In this document: piece after piece, positions 42,481 through 53,406 of the stretch
Position numbering within the stretch: the first letter of the stretch is position 1
Layout of the letters: every line of letters begins with the position of its first letter
Assembly (NCBI GenBank): GCA_039566865.1
Contig: CM076955.1
Location: forward strand, 11,423,001 to 11,487,000
DNA from: Aurelia coerulea
Lineage: Eukaryota > Cnidaria > Scyphozoa > Semaeostomeae > Ulmaridae
DNA length: 64,000 nucleotides
Direction of reading: 5' to 3'
The notes under the pieces: generated by a model
What the model was told of the DNA's origin: nothing
What the model saw: only the letters and a program-made list of their open reading frames with translations
Databases searched by the model: none
Made by a program: the position numbers and the translations under genes

Positions 42481-44931
42481 TAGGAATTTTCTTAGAATTC
42501 TACAAAAGTGGAAAGAATTCCCTGATGCTCTGGGAAAATATGTTGAATGGTCAAAAGACCATGTTTTGAAAATGAAATTACCAAATGTGTTGATCATGTT
42601 TTGGTTGGAAAATTATACTTGACCTATGGTCAGGTCATGGCATGGTCAAACATTATTCATGGTCCAATTTTTGTTACTTCTTCTTGATCATAAAAGACGA
42701 TACAGTATGATCAAAGATTTCACAATAAGCATGGTGAATTAAAATCAATCACAGATAACCAATGAACTGGGATTATGATGTCAGAAATTCTGGTAATGGA
42801 TGTTGAATGCAAGTACACCTGGAAATTTTTTTCCCAGCACCATGTCCCCACTGATTCAGAACAGATTTGATTTGTTCTGTATGCAACCATGACTGAGAGG
42901 ACATCCTTTTATTTTGCCTTGAAATTGAATTCCCCTTTAACATTAAATTGCTTTTTGTTATTTCTTCGAAATCTGGGATTGGGTATAAATATCTGACCTA
43001 TATTCTGGGATAGGGTATCAATATCTGACGGAAATTCTGGAATTAGGTCATATTGGAAATCCTGTTGGCACACACCCCTGCATGAATTTTAGTGAAGTAC
43101 CCCCCTCCCCTGGTGGCCAGTACATTTGGCCATGTCCAAACATGATTTACTGTAATCCATTACTGTAGTGGGGCTTTCCACCAGGAGGTATGCTGAAATG
43201 AACTTTATTCTCTAGAATAAACAATCCAGTATTATTTTCTAAGTTTAACTCAGTCTTTGAAATCTATAATTATCTCATAGTTGGCTGATTAAAAAAGTGA
43301 AGATCATTTTGGCACACCTGGTACAACGCCAGTGCCACAGACAGGCGGAAAAGCTAGGAAATCATACATCTTGAAATGTAATATATTCATTAAAACTGAA
43401 GATTAAGCTATGTGAACAACTCTAGAAATCTTATTGATATGTAAACTGGCATAAGAATGAACTCCACACTAATATTTATGTATATACTTCTTAGTAGTGC
43501 TATTGCTACCACCCATCGTTAAGAAAAATCTGCCAAAAAAGGGACTCTGCCCATACCCTCAACATCTTATGTATCCCCCCCCCTGGAGTTTTTCTTTGCT
43601 GACATCATTGTAGAAGGTTGTTGAGAATACCAAGAACTGCCCCTTTTGTCCGAGTCTTTTGTTATGCTGGTAAAGTTCAAAGCAGATCAACAGCTGGGAA
43701 ACCTATTACCATGCCCGAGAATCGCTTTGTTTCTTTGCTAATTCTTGTTTGGATTGTGGCCGGATTATCCGCCCACATTCTTTCCACAAAACCAAACGTG
43801 CTTTCTGCGCATGATCACAGGTTTCCTTTTTGGGGGATAAACGTTGTTTTGAACTTTGATGATTTGTATTCCCAACAACAAATCGCACAAGCAGACAACT
43901 GCTTGAAAATGCATTTTTTGAATGTTTCATGACTTCACTGTATCTATGAGCTACGAGAATGTCTACAGAATCAATTGTTAATTGTTGATCTTGTGCAGTA
44001 AGAGGAGAAGTGGGTCAACGTTTGCACATTATTGACCATCAATGCTCATCAACGTCTTCTCAGAATAATCAAATCTGCTTCTGGAAAATTGAAAAAGGAA
44101 CTCATAAAAATTACAAATGGCTAAGAATTAACAAGAAAATAAGAAAGTAGGAACTGCTGAATTTTTTTAATTTATCAGATTTATCAGTACTGAAAGTTTC
44201 TCAGCTGTTTCTCTGGGAATGTTCTTCAATATCATACATGTCTTTTTTTATAAGAAACCGCTTATAAGAAATGGTAGGCTCAATTTTTCGAAACTTCCCA
44301 TCACACTCAAAAATGTTCTGACACTGTCCAGTTATAACAACTGTTTGGACATTATTTTGAGTGCGAATTACGTTACTTAGTTGTTTTAGATCTTACTAAG
44401 TTCTCTGGGAACCCTTCAGACAAAACGAAGTTAACTCAACTCTTCCGGCATTAAAGAATAAGAAACAGTAAGAAACTTTTGGCAGCGAAATGGCCCAAAA
44501 ATTTAAGAAACTGCCTACCAGCCCCGGACACCTTAGTTTCTCAAAAGAAAAATATGTGTATTTCATTTATTGTTGTGGGATCTCCTGTGCTTTGCGAGTA
44601 ATAATAGAGGGACCATCAATATTTCGGTTTTGTAGCCAAAACAAAATCGCCCTCAAATTAAAAACGACTGCCATTTGTTTTTCAAGTTCAGACCCTCGAT
44701 CTTGCAGTGCAGTATCGACAATGTGCCTCAATTTGAAACAAAAATCTAACCTCTTTTCCTTCTTTGGTTGTTTGTGTAGGTTCATTACATAAGTTCTTAA
44801 ACTTTTGCTCGTTGTTGTTGCTGTTATCGATTGAGGTTTTGACGTGACAATTCAGTTGGGAAATGAAACAAGAGACTTTTGGAATGAATCTATGGTTTTG
44901 ACAGGTTTGGCGCCAAACTTTGTTAATAAAC
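42481..44931. other. Intergenic region of the transposon, probable divergent promoters
   Basis: No recognised gene. A patch at 42,955-43,100 has repeated CTGGGATAGGGTATCAATATC-like units. Frames at 43,618-43,932 and 44,490-44,792 overlap opposite-strand frames and lack recognisable domains. The sequence just before 44,932 should hold the promoter and 5'UTR of the DDE gene. Confidence 0.4.
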
Positions 44932-47900
44932 ATGGCCGCCAAGGATCCTGCAGTGCAAAACAAGCCTGCGACTGGCAACGAAACGAGAGAAGAGATTCGG
45001 AAATGTTCATACATCAACGAAGTTGTAAAAGTCTCTTTGCAGAGTTGCAGCTTAAGTGGAAATCGATCTCTGCTCAGCAGCTACATAGAAAGACGAGATG
45101 CAGACTCGACAACTTGCAGGAACCTCAGCTCTCTTCGGTATATTCTCGATTGTCTTTTAGCCAATGTCTCCAATCGGCCTGGAAAATCCAAGGTACTCTC
45201 TTACATGTCATTTGATGAAGCTTATGACATTTATTTGGCTTATCAACATCCAGCTAGAGGCAAATTTATGCAGTCGGACCGTCACGAAAAGAAACACTTT
45301 ACAGAATTGGTTCTTCACCCAAAGTACGGCCTCTGTGTAAACATTGTTAAAGTAAAACAGAAAGAATACATTGTACTGCGCCCAGACAATTTTAACTTGG
45401 AAGCATTCTATGAGCATTGTTTTACTGATGAAGGAAGACATGAACCAGTGGATAAGGAATTTATTAAAAAGGTTTTCAGCAGTATGGATACAGAGTGGGA
45501 CAAGAAAATCCTTCGGGTAGTTTTGGGGCTATCAAGGACAAGGAAGGAGATTGACATGCTTGGTATGAACAGTGACACAGTTTTAAAGGACAGACAAACC
45601 ATTGATAATTTCTTTGACAAGTGTGATGAACTGAAAAATGAAGCAAAAAAGGTTGTGAAAAACAAGTTGATACACCAGAAAGTGCAAGCCCAAGAATTGA
45701 TGTTGAAGAAACAGCGCCTTCTATTAGCAAAAAAAAAGTTATGGAGTGAGCTTCAAATAAATCAACAAACCGAATGCATTGAAGATCTTCAAAGCAAAAC
45801 TACAGCTTTAAATGATTTGATAAATGAAGAGACTTCTCAGCAGAAAAAGCTTTCTTCCATGGTAAGCCACACCCTAAATAGAATAATTGAAGTGCAGAGA
45901 TTAAAGCTCAGAAAGCTTGGTAGTGGGAGAAAACAAGTTCTAGATGAAATAGATGAGAAGTTTATTGCTGAATGTATTTCATCAAAAGCAACTGCTCATG
46001 GAAGAAGGAAAGATGCAGTTCTATATTTGCATCACAGGGTAAAGAAACGCGACTTTTTGCAATTGGCAAATTATTCCAGGCTACAGAGAGGTTGTCAGCC
46101 AATAAAATCTGCAACAACTGTTTTCAACAGAGCCAGACCAAAAAATATGCGTTCAAGACAGGCAAAAAAGCATTTGGGTTTAGGATTATTTTGTTGCAAG
46201 AAGCCTCCAAAGGCAGAGGATACTTCCAGCCTACTAACACATTTTTGTCGCGCACACAAAAAGAATATCATTCGTCATTTGAGTACTACTGATAACAATT
46301 TGACCACATACAGAAGTTTTGATGACAAAGCCTATCTGTGTCCAGATACAAGCACTGGCATGCACAGTGCACGCTCGCAAGCAGTTTACTCCACAACTGA
46401 TGATGCTACAGCCAGAAAGTTCAAGAAATATGATTTCCCCATTTCCATGCTCAACTGCACACCTGGTACATTCCATTTCATGAGCAAACAGGTTGAAAAC
46501 ATTGATAACAAAGAGCAAGTCAGGACAACTGAGCAACAAAGCATGGTCATAGTAAAGCCCAAATATTTTATTGGGAGCTCTGGACTAGTTTGGTCAAGCC
46601 ACCTGATGGATCTAAGATACAGAGAGCCATATCTTCACTTGTTACCTGGTAAGGAAGACTGGCAAGGAAAGTTATATCATAGCTTGTGTTTCAAAACACT
46701 AGCATTATTGAGAAGCCTACTAAATCAGTTGTTGTGGGAAGATATTTGTCTTGTGACTGACGGAGAAGATTGTGCATTTCGTGAATACGAAGTTAAAAAA
46801 TTGTCTTTCTTCAGTCAAAAATTTTTAGAAATAGCTGAATCAGTCAATGCACCTTCTTTCAATGATAAAGAAAACGAATGTGTTCAATTGTTGGTTTTGC
46901 AGCTACACTCTGTTTCAGAAGCAAGTAAAGCACTGATAAACAAAATTAAGTTGCGGAATTCTGGTGTGGTAGTCTTGTCTGAATTTGAAAGTTTGTTTGC
47001 TGTGGTAGAGAGTTGCATATCTTTTATTGGAACACTTAATCTGCCCACACAAAAACCACGTGTAGTGGATCTCACTGATGCAGGGCCAGGGGTAGGAATC
47101 ACAAATAATGATGTTCGCTATGGTATTGCTCAAGAAATACTCATCACAAACATTGACTACTATATCAGACACCATTTAGCACCAGGTGACAGCAGCCACA
47201 ATGAAGTAGAACGAATTCAGAGCTATGTTGGTAAGCAATTTTTTTAACTCTGGTTATCTCAAAAATTGCTTGCGCATCTATCAATAATTGATATCGGAAT
47301 CAATTTTGATGTGCAATTAAATTTTTTTGCTGGGAAGGATAATTGTATCCAAAAGGAGGATACAACTGTGTTTGTGCAAACAATGGAAATCAAAAAGAAA
47401 GTTTAATGATGCAGCACAGGCGTTGTTTAATTTAACCTGTTTCATTGAAAAAACTTTTTGCGAATTCAAGACTCCTTTTTAGCTGTGCAGATTTCTTAGA
47501 CCAAGCCCTTCTATACTAGGTGGGCTGAGGATAGCAATAGAATTGAAACAAAGCGATAGGATTATATGTTGATGGTAATCCTAACCTTTGCAGAAAGGCT
47601 GAAAAATCTCAGGTAAGCACAGGTAAGAATAATCCTGTAGACCAATCAGAAAAACTGGCCCTCCTCTTCATAAACAGCACTTTATTCTTGTTTGTCAACA
47701 AGGGGTTCTCCTACACAAGAAAACAAATTCTATCATTGAAGAATTCTTGATACATTGCACTTCACACTAAAGCTGATGCATATACTGTATATATATTTTT
47801 GTATCAAGAAAATCTCATTCAAGGGTCCATAATAATTTTATATTTACAGGTGATGCAATTTGTGATGGTGGCTATCTACAGTGGGAATACCAAGAAAAAT

Positions 47901-49039
47901 ATCATGGCATAACTGAAGAGGAAATACCCAACCTTTCAACTGATGATCTTGAAAAGAATGAACTTAGCCGAATGAAATTCAATGCATTCAAAGTTTGTGA
48001 AGAGGTTTCTGATCGAATTGAGGGTGCTGTTGCACCTGATGGATATCTGAAATCATTTGTTACCCCTGAAAGTGAAGAACTGTTTTTCTGGGATAAAGAA
48101 TACCTGAGGAGATATATTGATGAAAAAGACAAAAAGGCAGTTGTTCCTGGTTACCATTTTTATACTAAGCTTGATAATTTCATGGAAAAGCACTTTCGAA
48201 AAGGAGAAAAATACCTGGAATTTGTTAAGTTTTCTTGTGATGATGATCTTTGCGATTTTTGCTCAAGAAGTACCTGGGTTGGATCACCATGTTCAAGAAT
48301 ACCTGAACCAGTGCCTGACAAAACGGCAGATGGTTATAAGTATTTACATGTGAAGGATACTCCAACAACCTTCCATGGCAAGCAAAGAGAGGTTAATGAT
48401 TTCAATCCAAGAACAAAATTGAAAACTCTTTTTCAAGAAAATCAGATTTCATCCAAAATGATTAATGAAATTGATGAATTTTGTGCACAGTTTATAGTGG
48501 AGAAGAGTGATGTTTTCAAGGCAGTTAAGGAATTTGAATGCTCACACTTGAGAAAACAGGTTCGCCTACAAGAAAATAGGAGAGCCAGGGATGAAGAAGA
48601 TGCTATGACTTACAGAGATTTTGACTGGGACAAACATGTAAATATGAATACACTCAAGTCATTAAAAGTGAAGAGCCTGGACAAGTATCTCATATTTCAC
48701 AATCTGAAGCATTGTCTGAAGTTAAAAAAGCAGCAGAAAATGGAGACAATAAAACAATGGCACTTTAGGATTATGAATGACAATATTCAAGGTGAAAATA
48801 TTGTTCAAGAATCTGATGAAAGCGAATCAGAACTTGATGCCAGTGAAGCTGAGATAGAAGACAGTGATGATGTGATACAAACTACTGTTGTAACCGATGA
48901 AGATGAGTCTGATGAGCATGATCCTGAGCCTGATGATCTGGAGAATGATTCTGAGCCTACTGCTGAAGTGCTTTTCTCAACAACTCGCAGTGGAAGAATA
49001 GCTGGTAATTGGCGTTTGTCTGAGTATTTTGGTAAGTGA
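44932..49039 (+). CDS. DDE integrase-like transposase
   Basis: Exon 1 is 44,932-47,230 and exon 2 is 47,850-49,039 (donor GTTG/GTAAGC, acceptor TTTACAG/G, 619-bp intron, phase 1), giving about 1,162 residues. The ATG at 44,932 sits in AACATGG and is the first Met of the frame. A basic coiled coil covers about residues 225-330. A basic region RRKDAVLYLHHRVKKRDFL follows. The catalytic core is inferred from SFDDKAYLCPDTSTG (Asp464/465), VVDLTDAGPGVG (Asp716) and APGDSSHNEVERIQSYVG (Glu758/Glu760), which matches the second Asp and the Glu of integrase/RNase H-fold transposases. About 250 residues, mostly helical, separate the first two. Exon 2 has a Cys cluster (CDDDLCDFCSRSTWVGSPC) and an acidic tail. 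The end LSEYFGK-stop coincides with a strong donor (G/GTAAGT), so a further exon is possible. Confidence 0.75.
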
Positions 49040-49546
49040 CCATTACTTTTCTTTTGATTTTTAAAACTTGTTGTGTTGCTGTAATTTTGCGACATTCATT
49101 TGATGAATAGGGCTCTGGGAACATAATGTAGCATTTGATGAATAGGGCTCTGGGAACATATTCAAAATCCAAAAAGTACAGTATAGAGCAATTGAATTTG
49201 AAAAACTTGAAATGTATAAAGGTAACAAATAAAAAGAAATGTGTGTGATGCAAGCAATGTAGCTTTGTGGGTTTCATAGCATTATTTTGGGCCGGGTTTT
49301 TGGCTAGTTGTACCTGCTGTAGGCTCTTTACCACAATACTTTTTGTGTTTTTATAGCATTTGATTGTACTCTAATAATATATTTTTACCAGTAGTAGCAG
49401 GACTATGTGAGTTTAATCTTGTTAAGAAAATACATTTGTATTTTAGCGGACATCTGGAAATGATACATCACTTTTGCGGTATGATCACCTGGGACAACTT
49501 GGTATGTGCGCGCATATATATATTTTGGACTCTGAGAATTCTGGAT

Positions 49547-49682
49547 GGGGTACCAAACCATTTTACTGAAAGATGGTGGGGTATGAAATATTTTTCTGTG
49601 TTCAAGATGGGGTATGAAATTTTTTTATATTATGTGAAATTATCCTCCGCCCTGGTACCCAGGATTAAAAATGACTGCTCCC
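49547..49682. repeat. Right terminal inverted repeat and three subterminal motifs
   Basis: Terminal inverted repeat 49,641-49,682. Subterminal motifs GGGGTACCAAAC (49,547-49,558), GGGGTATGAAAT (49,578-49,589) and GGGGTATGAAAT (49,609-49,620) again have 31-base spacing. They have the same orientation as those at the left end, not the mirrored one. Confidence 0.8.
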
Positions 49683-49813
49683 TAATCACGCCGCGCGGTG
49701 CTTGCTCATTCGTTTCAAAATGGCGAAGTAGTGTGGAGCTGTGAGAAATTTAGTTTGGAGCGCTGAAAGGTTTGAAAGAAGGATTGGAATTTGTTAAGTT
49801 ATATTATCGCGTC

Positions 49814-50132
49814 GCGTTCCCAACATTTTTGAGGATCAAGAAAAGGCCATTCACTGTTTCTTTCAAGGGAAGAACCTTTACTTTAGTGCACCACAGGATA
49901 TGGGAAGTCGCTGATTTTTTAGGCCATTCCCATGATGGTTGCTGATTATTTAAGATGTGAATCCTTTCAAAATTCCATACTCGTTATTTCACCACTCCAG
50001 TCATTGATGCTTGATCAAGTGGGGAAACTCAATAACATTGGTATCAACACTGCTGCAATTTATTCTGACCAGTCGACTGCAGTCAGACAGAGGAGGTTCC
50101 CAGTTGATTGGCAAAGTTGTTTCTTTTCATGA
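49814..50132 (+). pseudogene. RecQ-like helicase, broken N-terminal exon
   Basis: The frame PNIFEDQEKAIHCFFQGKNL then YFSAP leads, after a one-base deletion near 49,894, into GYGKSLIF (Walker A, motif I). After an in-frame TAG at 49,920-49,922 comes AIPMMVADYLRCESF, then ILVISPLQSLMLDQVGKLN (motif Ia) and GINTAAIYSDQS. This is the start of a RecQ-type ATP-dependent DNA helicase domain. The rest (DEAH and later motifs) is not present to the right, where the minus-strand protease gene lies. It begins about 130 bases outside the right end of the 10.7-kb transposon. Confidence 0.65.
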
Positions 50133-50179
50133 TTTCAATTTTAGGGGTTGTTAAAATGATAGTGCACATGAATATTTAC

Positions 50180-53100
50180 TCACCCTAGGTACTCGCGGTA
50201 TACTTCATCGAGTATTTCCTGGCGTTCTTTGTTTTGTTTCTTTGCCAGCAGCGTCACTAAACAAGATGGAGTCAAGACAGAACTGGTGAAGTCCATGATG
50301 CTTCTGCAGTATGGGCTGCCAGGGCTACAACAATTTCTCAATACTGGGACTGGCTTGTGCAACTGTCCCTTTTGTGTAATTGTAGCCTTCCCTCTGCATC
50401 CAATCCAATGATTTAATTCCATGTCTATTAGCTCGGGTAATATACTTTCCTCTCTTGTAAGTACCTCACTATGGCATTGTGCAAGTTGCTCAGCTCGTAT
50501 CTTCAAGGTCTTTGCATCCTTCTGAAATATATGCCTAATATCTTTTTCGAATGGCTTCAAATAGGGTGATGATCGGTTTGAACACATTTCCTGTAATCTC
50601 TGCATTTCTTCGCTAACGACGCATCTTGCGGATAAGACGCTTTCATATACCTGTCGGCAACTCAAGTTAAGATACCTCCGTTGATAAATCTCTTGATATT
50701 CCTCAAGGGAACACTTATTCAGTTCAACGTCCGTTATTGTTACCATATCATTGGTTTCTAAGTCTACATGCTTGTATTCTCTGTCCTCTGTAATGGATAT
50801 CTTTTTTAAGAATTCCAGCATCTCCAAGTCATTCATACGTTCAGATATTTCCAGCTTTCTTCTTATGATTGCATTGTATATCAGCATTCGCTCAGATTCC
50901 ACATTTACGTTGCTAGGCGTTCGGTACCTGCTGAGAATAATAAATCGTAGGTACATGCACACGAACATGCCACAACTGACGCTATCCTCCTGTTTCACGA
51001 AATTGTAGCAACTGGAGAGGATTGACAGGTATTTGACTTGCTTTGGATTACCCCTGATTAAGACTCCAAATACGTTCATGTAAAAACAAAAACTGTCTAT
51101 GGCCGATTGTATTGGTTTTGCGTCCAATGAGTCGACGTAAGTAAGAATGCCTTTGTGAATGTCAACAACCATTCCTATCCAGTGTACATCATCTATTGAC
51201 CAGGCTGTTATTGCATATTGATATTGGTTGTCGGAGATTTCTCTCTTCTTCTCTAGAATGCGCTCAAAATGCTTGGTAGAGGGTCCTTTGCGCACGTGAC
51301 TTTTCAATTCTACACTGGGTACCACTAAAACTGGCTTGTCCAATCCTTCATATGCCGCATTTGCAATCAAAAGCATGAATCCATCAATGACATCACTTTT
51401 AAAATTTCCAAAATCTTTCACTTGCTTCAATGAATTTCTACTAACGGCTACATTAGTGTTCAAAAGCCTTTCACTTATTTCTATCCTTTCCCTGGGCAGG
51501 GGCAAGAAAGTACTGCTTGTGCTATCTGGAAGGCCTTGTGTATGCTCTATGTCAATCCTGCTCTTTGGATTCTTATCTTGCAGCAAATTTGGGTTGAATC
51601 TATCCACTTTGACCAAGATAACGATGTACTCTCCTTTTCCAAATTGTTTCCTTGTTCTATCAATGTAAGTACCAAACTCAGCAAGAGAGTACACATTTGT
51701 TTCAGATTGATCACATGTGATTACATGACCTCCGTTCCGAACGAAGAGTTTCATCTGTTCTGTTGAAAAGATACAGTGTACTCTGTAGTTGACTTTATTT
51801 GAAGTGTTTAAATTGAGCTGCAACTCCTTTCCAAGTGTTGTCTGCTTTACCTCTTGCGTTGGACTTATCGAGCTACATTTGACCACCAGTGTATCTGGAA
51901 CATCGTAAAGCGTGAATCTGGATTCAAAGGTTACAGTTTCTGCACATCTTTTGCATTTTCTCTTCTCTTTCGCTCTCAAGAAAGCCCTTTCAATTTTCTT
52001 CAGATCTAGATCAATGACCTTGAGCTCATTATCAACATTTATTTCCACATCTTCACAATCACATGATGAGCATGTTCTTTGTTCAATATTGAAGATGCTT
52101 CTGCTGAAATCTGTGTTAACTGCTCTCAATGCATCGTAGAACAGTGCATCGAAATCCCCATTGTTACTGTAAAGTGGTAGCCTTTGAAAGTATTCTCTAG
52201 CCGTGACAAATAAGAGTGAATGGAAGTCATTCTTCTCCATTTCTCCAGTTAGATATCTATCGCGAATATCCCTGAAGTCATCCAGAGGAATGTTGGGTGT
52301 CAACCCAGCGGCCATTGGAATTGCATCTATGCATGTTGCAGCCAAGAAAGCAGGCGCAAACTTTTCGACAAAATCGTTTATGTAGTCAAGTCTTTCATAC
52401 AGGAAAATATAGCCATCTGATTGAATAGATGGAACCTGTTCCACGGGTACAACTTTAGCAGACAAGTCATCGTATTGTATCAATATGTTTTCATTAACGT
52501 ATGTACATGCAGTATAATGACCACTGGCGGGTGTTTCTCCATGATGTAGAACACATGCCCGCAACTGGTATTGGGTGCTCATTTTGCCAACATCGTTAGC
52601 TGCAAACAGCTCGCCGGTTCCTTTTCTACTGTTTGTTGAGTGGTGATCCAAATTGAGAATATAGGAAGGATGAATCGCTCTTCTTGATTTTTGTTGCATA
52701 TTTAGATGTTCGTTGAATTTGTAGCGATTTAAAGCTATGGCTAAGTCGGTAGGTGCTTTGGTAACAACCTTTGCATACCCCTTCCCTGTGTTACCACCAC
52801 ATTTGCAGTTAACATCTTTGATTTGTTCGTCTGCGAAGTAGTTGTCGATGGCGCTTTGTATCGAATGTGTCTCACCTGATACTTCTTCTCTCTCTAGTGT
52901 TAATATGGACACTTTTAGATTCTTTTCCAGAACCTCTTCTTTACCACAACTAAAGCAAGTAGACATCTTTCCAAAGGTTAATTGCCAGATGTCTGAATTG
53001 GGCTCTGAATTCACTGAGTTGATGATCTTGTCCATTATTTCATGTGCATCGTGTTGCATACCAATTTGGAATTCTGTCCTGTTTAGTTTCTCCAGCATTT

Positions 53101-53365
53101 TCAAACAATCGACTTGTTTCGTCATAAGATTGGTTTTTGATGCAGTGAATTGTCTCAACCGATCAAATAGAAAAATGCAGGCTAATGGGTAGCTTGGTCT
53201 TTCAAAGTCAAGTTCGATTCTGAGCAACTTGTAGCTGTGTATAATTGAACACATAGCTTGTAGAACGGCATTTAGCCAACAGTTATTGTAGTGGTTCGCC
53301 AGTCCTATCAAAAGCTGACGGAGGACTGTCTGAATAACCAGGACTGTTTCTTTTATTTGCTCCAT
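50180..53365 (-). CDS. USP-USP-like-Ulp1 triple protease (ubiquitin/SUMO isopeptidase fusion)
   Basis: One open frame of 1,061 codons from the ATG at 53,365; no stop interrupts it. Region 1 (about residues 20-335) is a ubiquitin-specific protease: Cys box GLANHYNNCWLNAVLQAM (Cys29), GMQHDAHEIMD, a Cys pair finger, and His box GETPASGHYTAC (His283). Region 2 (about 360-620) looks like a second USP domain with Cys-rich finger (TCSSCDC, KCKRCAE) but without a catalytic Cys box. Region 3 (about 640-850) is a C48/Ulp1 protease with His728 (DDVHW), Asp745 (TYVDSL), Gln and Cys798 (KQEDSVSCGMF). Such an enzyme would cut ubiquitin and SUMO conjugates. The frame ends at a donor-like G/GTGAGT, so a small 3' exon may exist. 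The true start may lie upstream, since satellite DNA begins about 40 bases away. Host gene or cargo of another transposon is unresolved. Confidence 0.7.
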   Translation of the reverse strand: MEQIKETVLVIQTVLRQLLIGLANHYNNCWLNAVLQAMCSIIHSYKLLRIELDFERPSYPLACIFLFDRLRQFTASKTNLMTKQVDCLKMLEKLNRTEFQIGMQHDAHEIMDKIINSVNSEPNSDIWQLTFGKMSTCFSCGKEEVLEKNLKVSILTLEREEVSGETHSIQSAIDNYFADEQIKDVNCKCGGNTGKGYAKVVTKAPTDLAIALNRYKFNEHLNMQQKSRRAIHPSYILNLDHHSTNSRKGTGELFAANDVGKMSTQYQLRACVLHHGETPASGHYTACTYVNENILIQYDDLSAKVVPVEQVPSIQSDGYIFLYERLDYINDFVEKFAPAFLAATCIDAIPMAAGLTPNIPLDDFRDIRDRYLTGEMEKNDFHSLLFVTAREYFQRLPLYSNNGDFDALFYDALRAVNTDFSRSIFNIEQRTCSSCDCEDVEINVDNELKVIDLDLKKIERAFLRAKEKRKCKRCAETVTFESRFTLYDVPDTLVVKCSSISPTQEVKQTTLGKELQLNLNTSNKVNYRVHCIFSTEQMKLFVRNGGHVITCDQSETNVYSLAEFGTYIDRTRKQFGKGEYIVILVKVDRFNPNLLQDKNPKSRIDIEHTQGLPDSTSSTFLPLPRERIEISERLLNTNVAVSRNSLKQVKDFGNFKSDVIDGFMLLIANAAYEGLDKPVLVVPSVELKSHVRKGPSTKHFERILEKKREISDNQYQYAITAWSIDDVHWIGMVVDIHKGILTYVDSLDAKPIQSAIDSFCFYMNVFGVLIRGNPKQVKYLSILSSCYNFVKQEDSVSCGMFVCMYLRFIILSRYRTPSNVNVESERMLIYNAIIRRKLEISERMNDLEMLEFLKKISITEDREYKHVDLETNDMVTITDVELNKCSLEEYQEIYQRRYLNLSCRQVYESVLSARCVVSEEMQRLQEMCSNRSSPYLKPFEKDIRHIFQKDAKTLKIRAEQLAQCHSEVLTREESILPELIDMELNHWIGCRGKATITQKGQLHKPVPVLRNCCSPGSPYCRSIMDFTSSVLTPSCLVTLLAKKQNKERQEILDEVYREYLG

Positions 53366-53406
53366 GTGATACAGAGCGGGATAAATCCTTTTCAATGGCA
53401 AGTTGT

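Larger units (their letters stand above)
38953..49682. mobile_element. 10.73-kb two-gene DNA transposon with TAA target duplication
   Basis: The left 42 bases (starting GGGAGCGGTCATTTTTAAT) and the reverse complement of the right 42 bases (GGGAGCAGTCATTTTTAAT) differ at three positions. TAA directly flanks both ends (38,950-38,952 and 49,683-49,685). Inside are two divergent genes, the SAM/coiled-coil/PIP-box gene on the minus strand and the DDE integrase-like gene on the plus strand, plus a 212-bp tandem array. Both genes are open after splicing at good GT-AG sites, so the copy may be autonomous. A TAA duplication is seen in PIF/Harbinger, but neither protein looks like that family's. I cannot place it in a named superfamily. 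Confidence 0.8.

Noticed and set aside
44490..44792. A 100-codon plus-strand frame before the DDE gene
   Set aside because: It overlaps opposite-strand frames of similar length, shows no motif, and lies in the expected 5' region of the gene starting at 44,932.
50180..53365. USP/Ulp1 gene as a third gene of the 10.7-kb transposon
   Set aside because: It lies outside the right inverted repeat and TAA (49,682/49,685). Only a larger, undetected element could include it.
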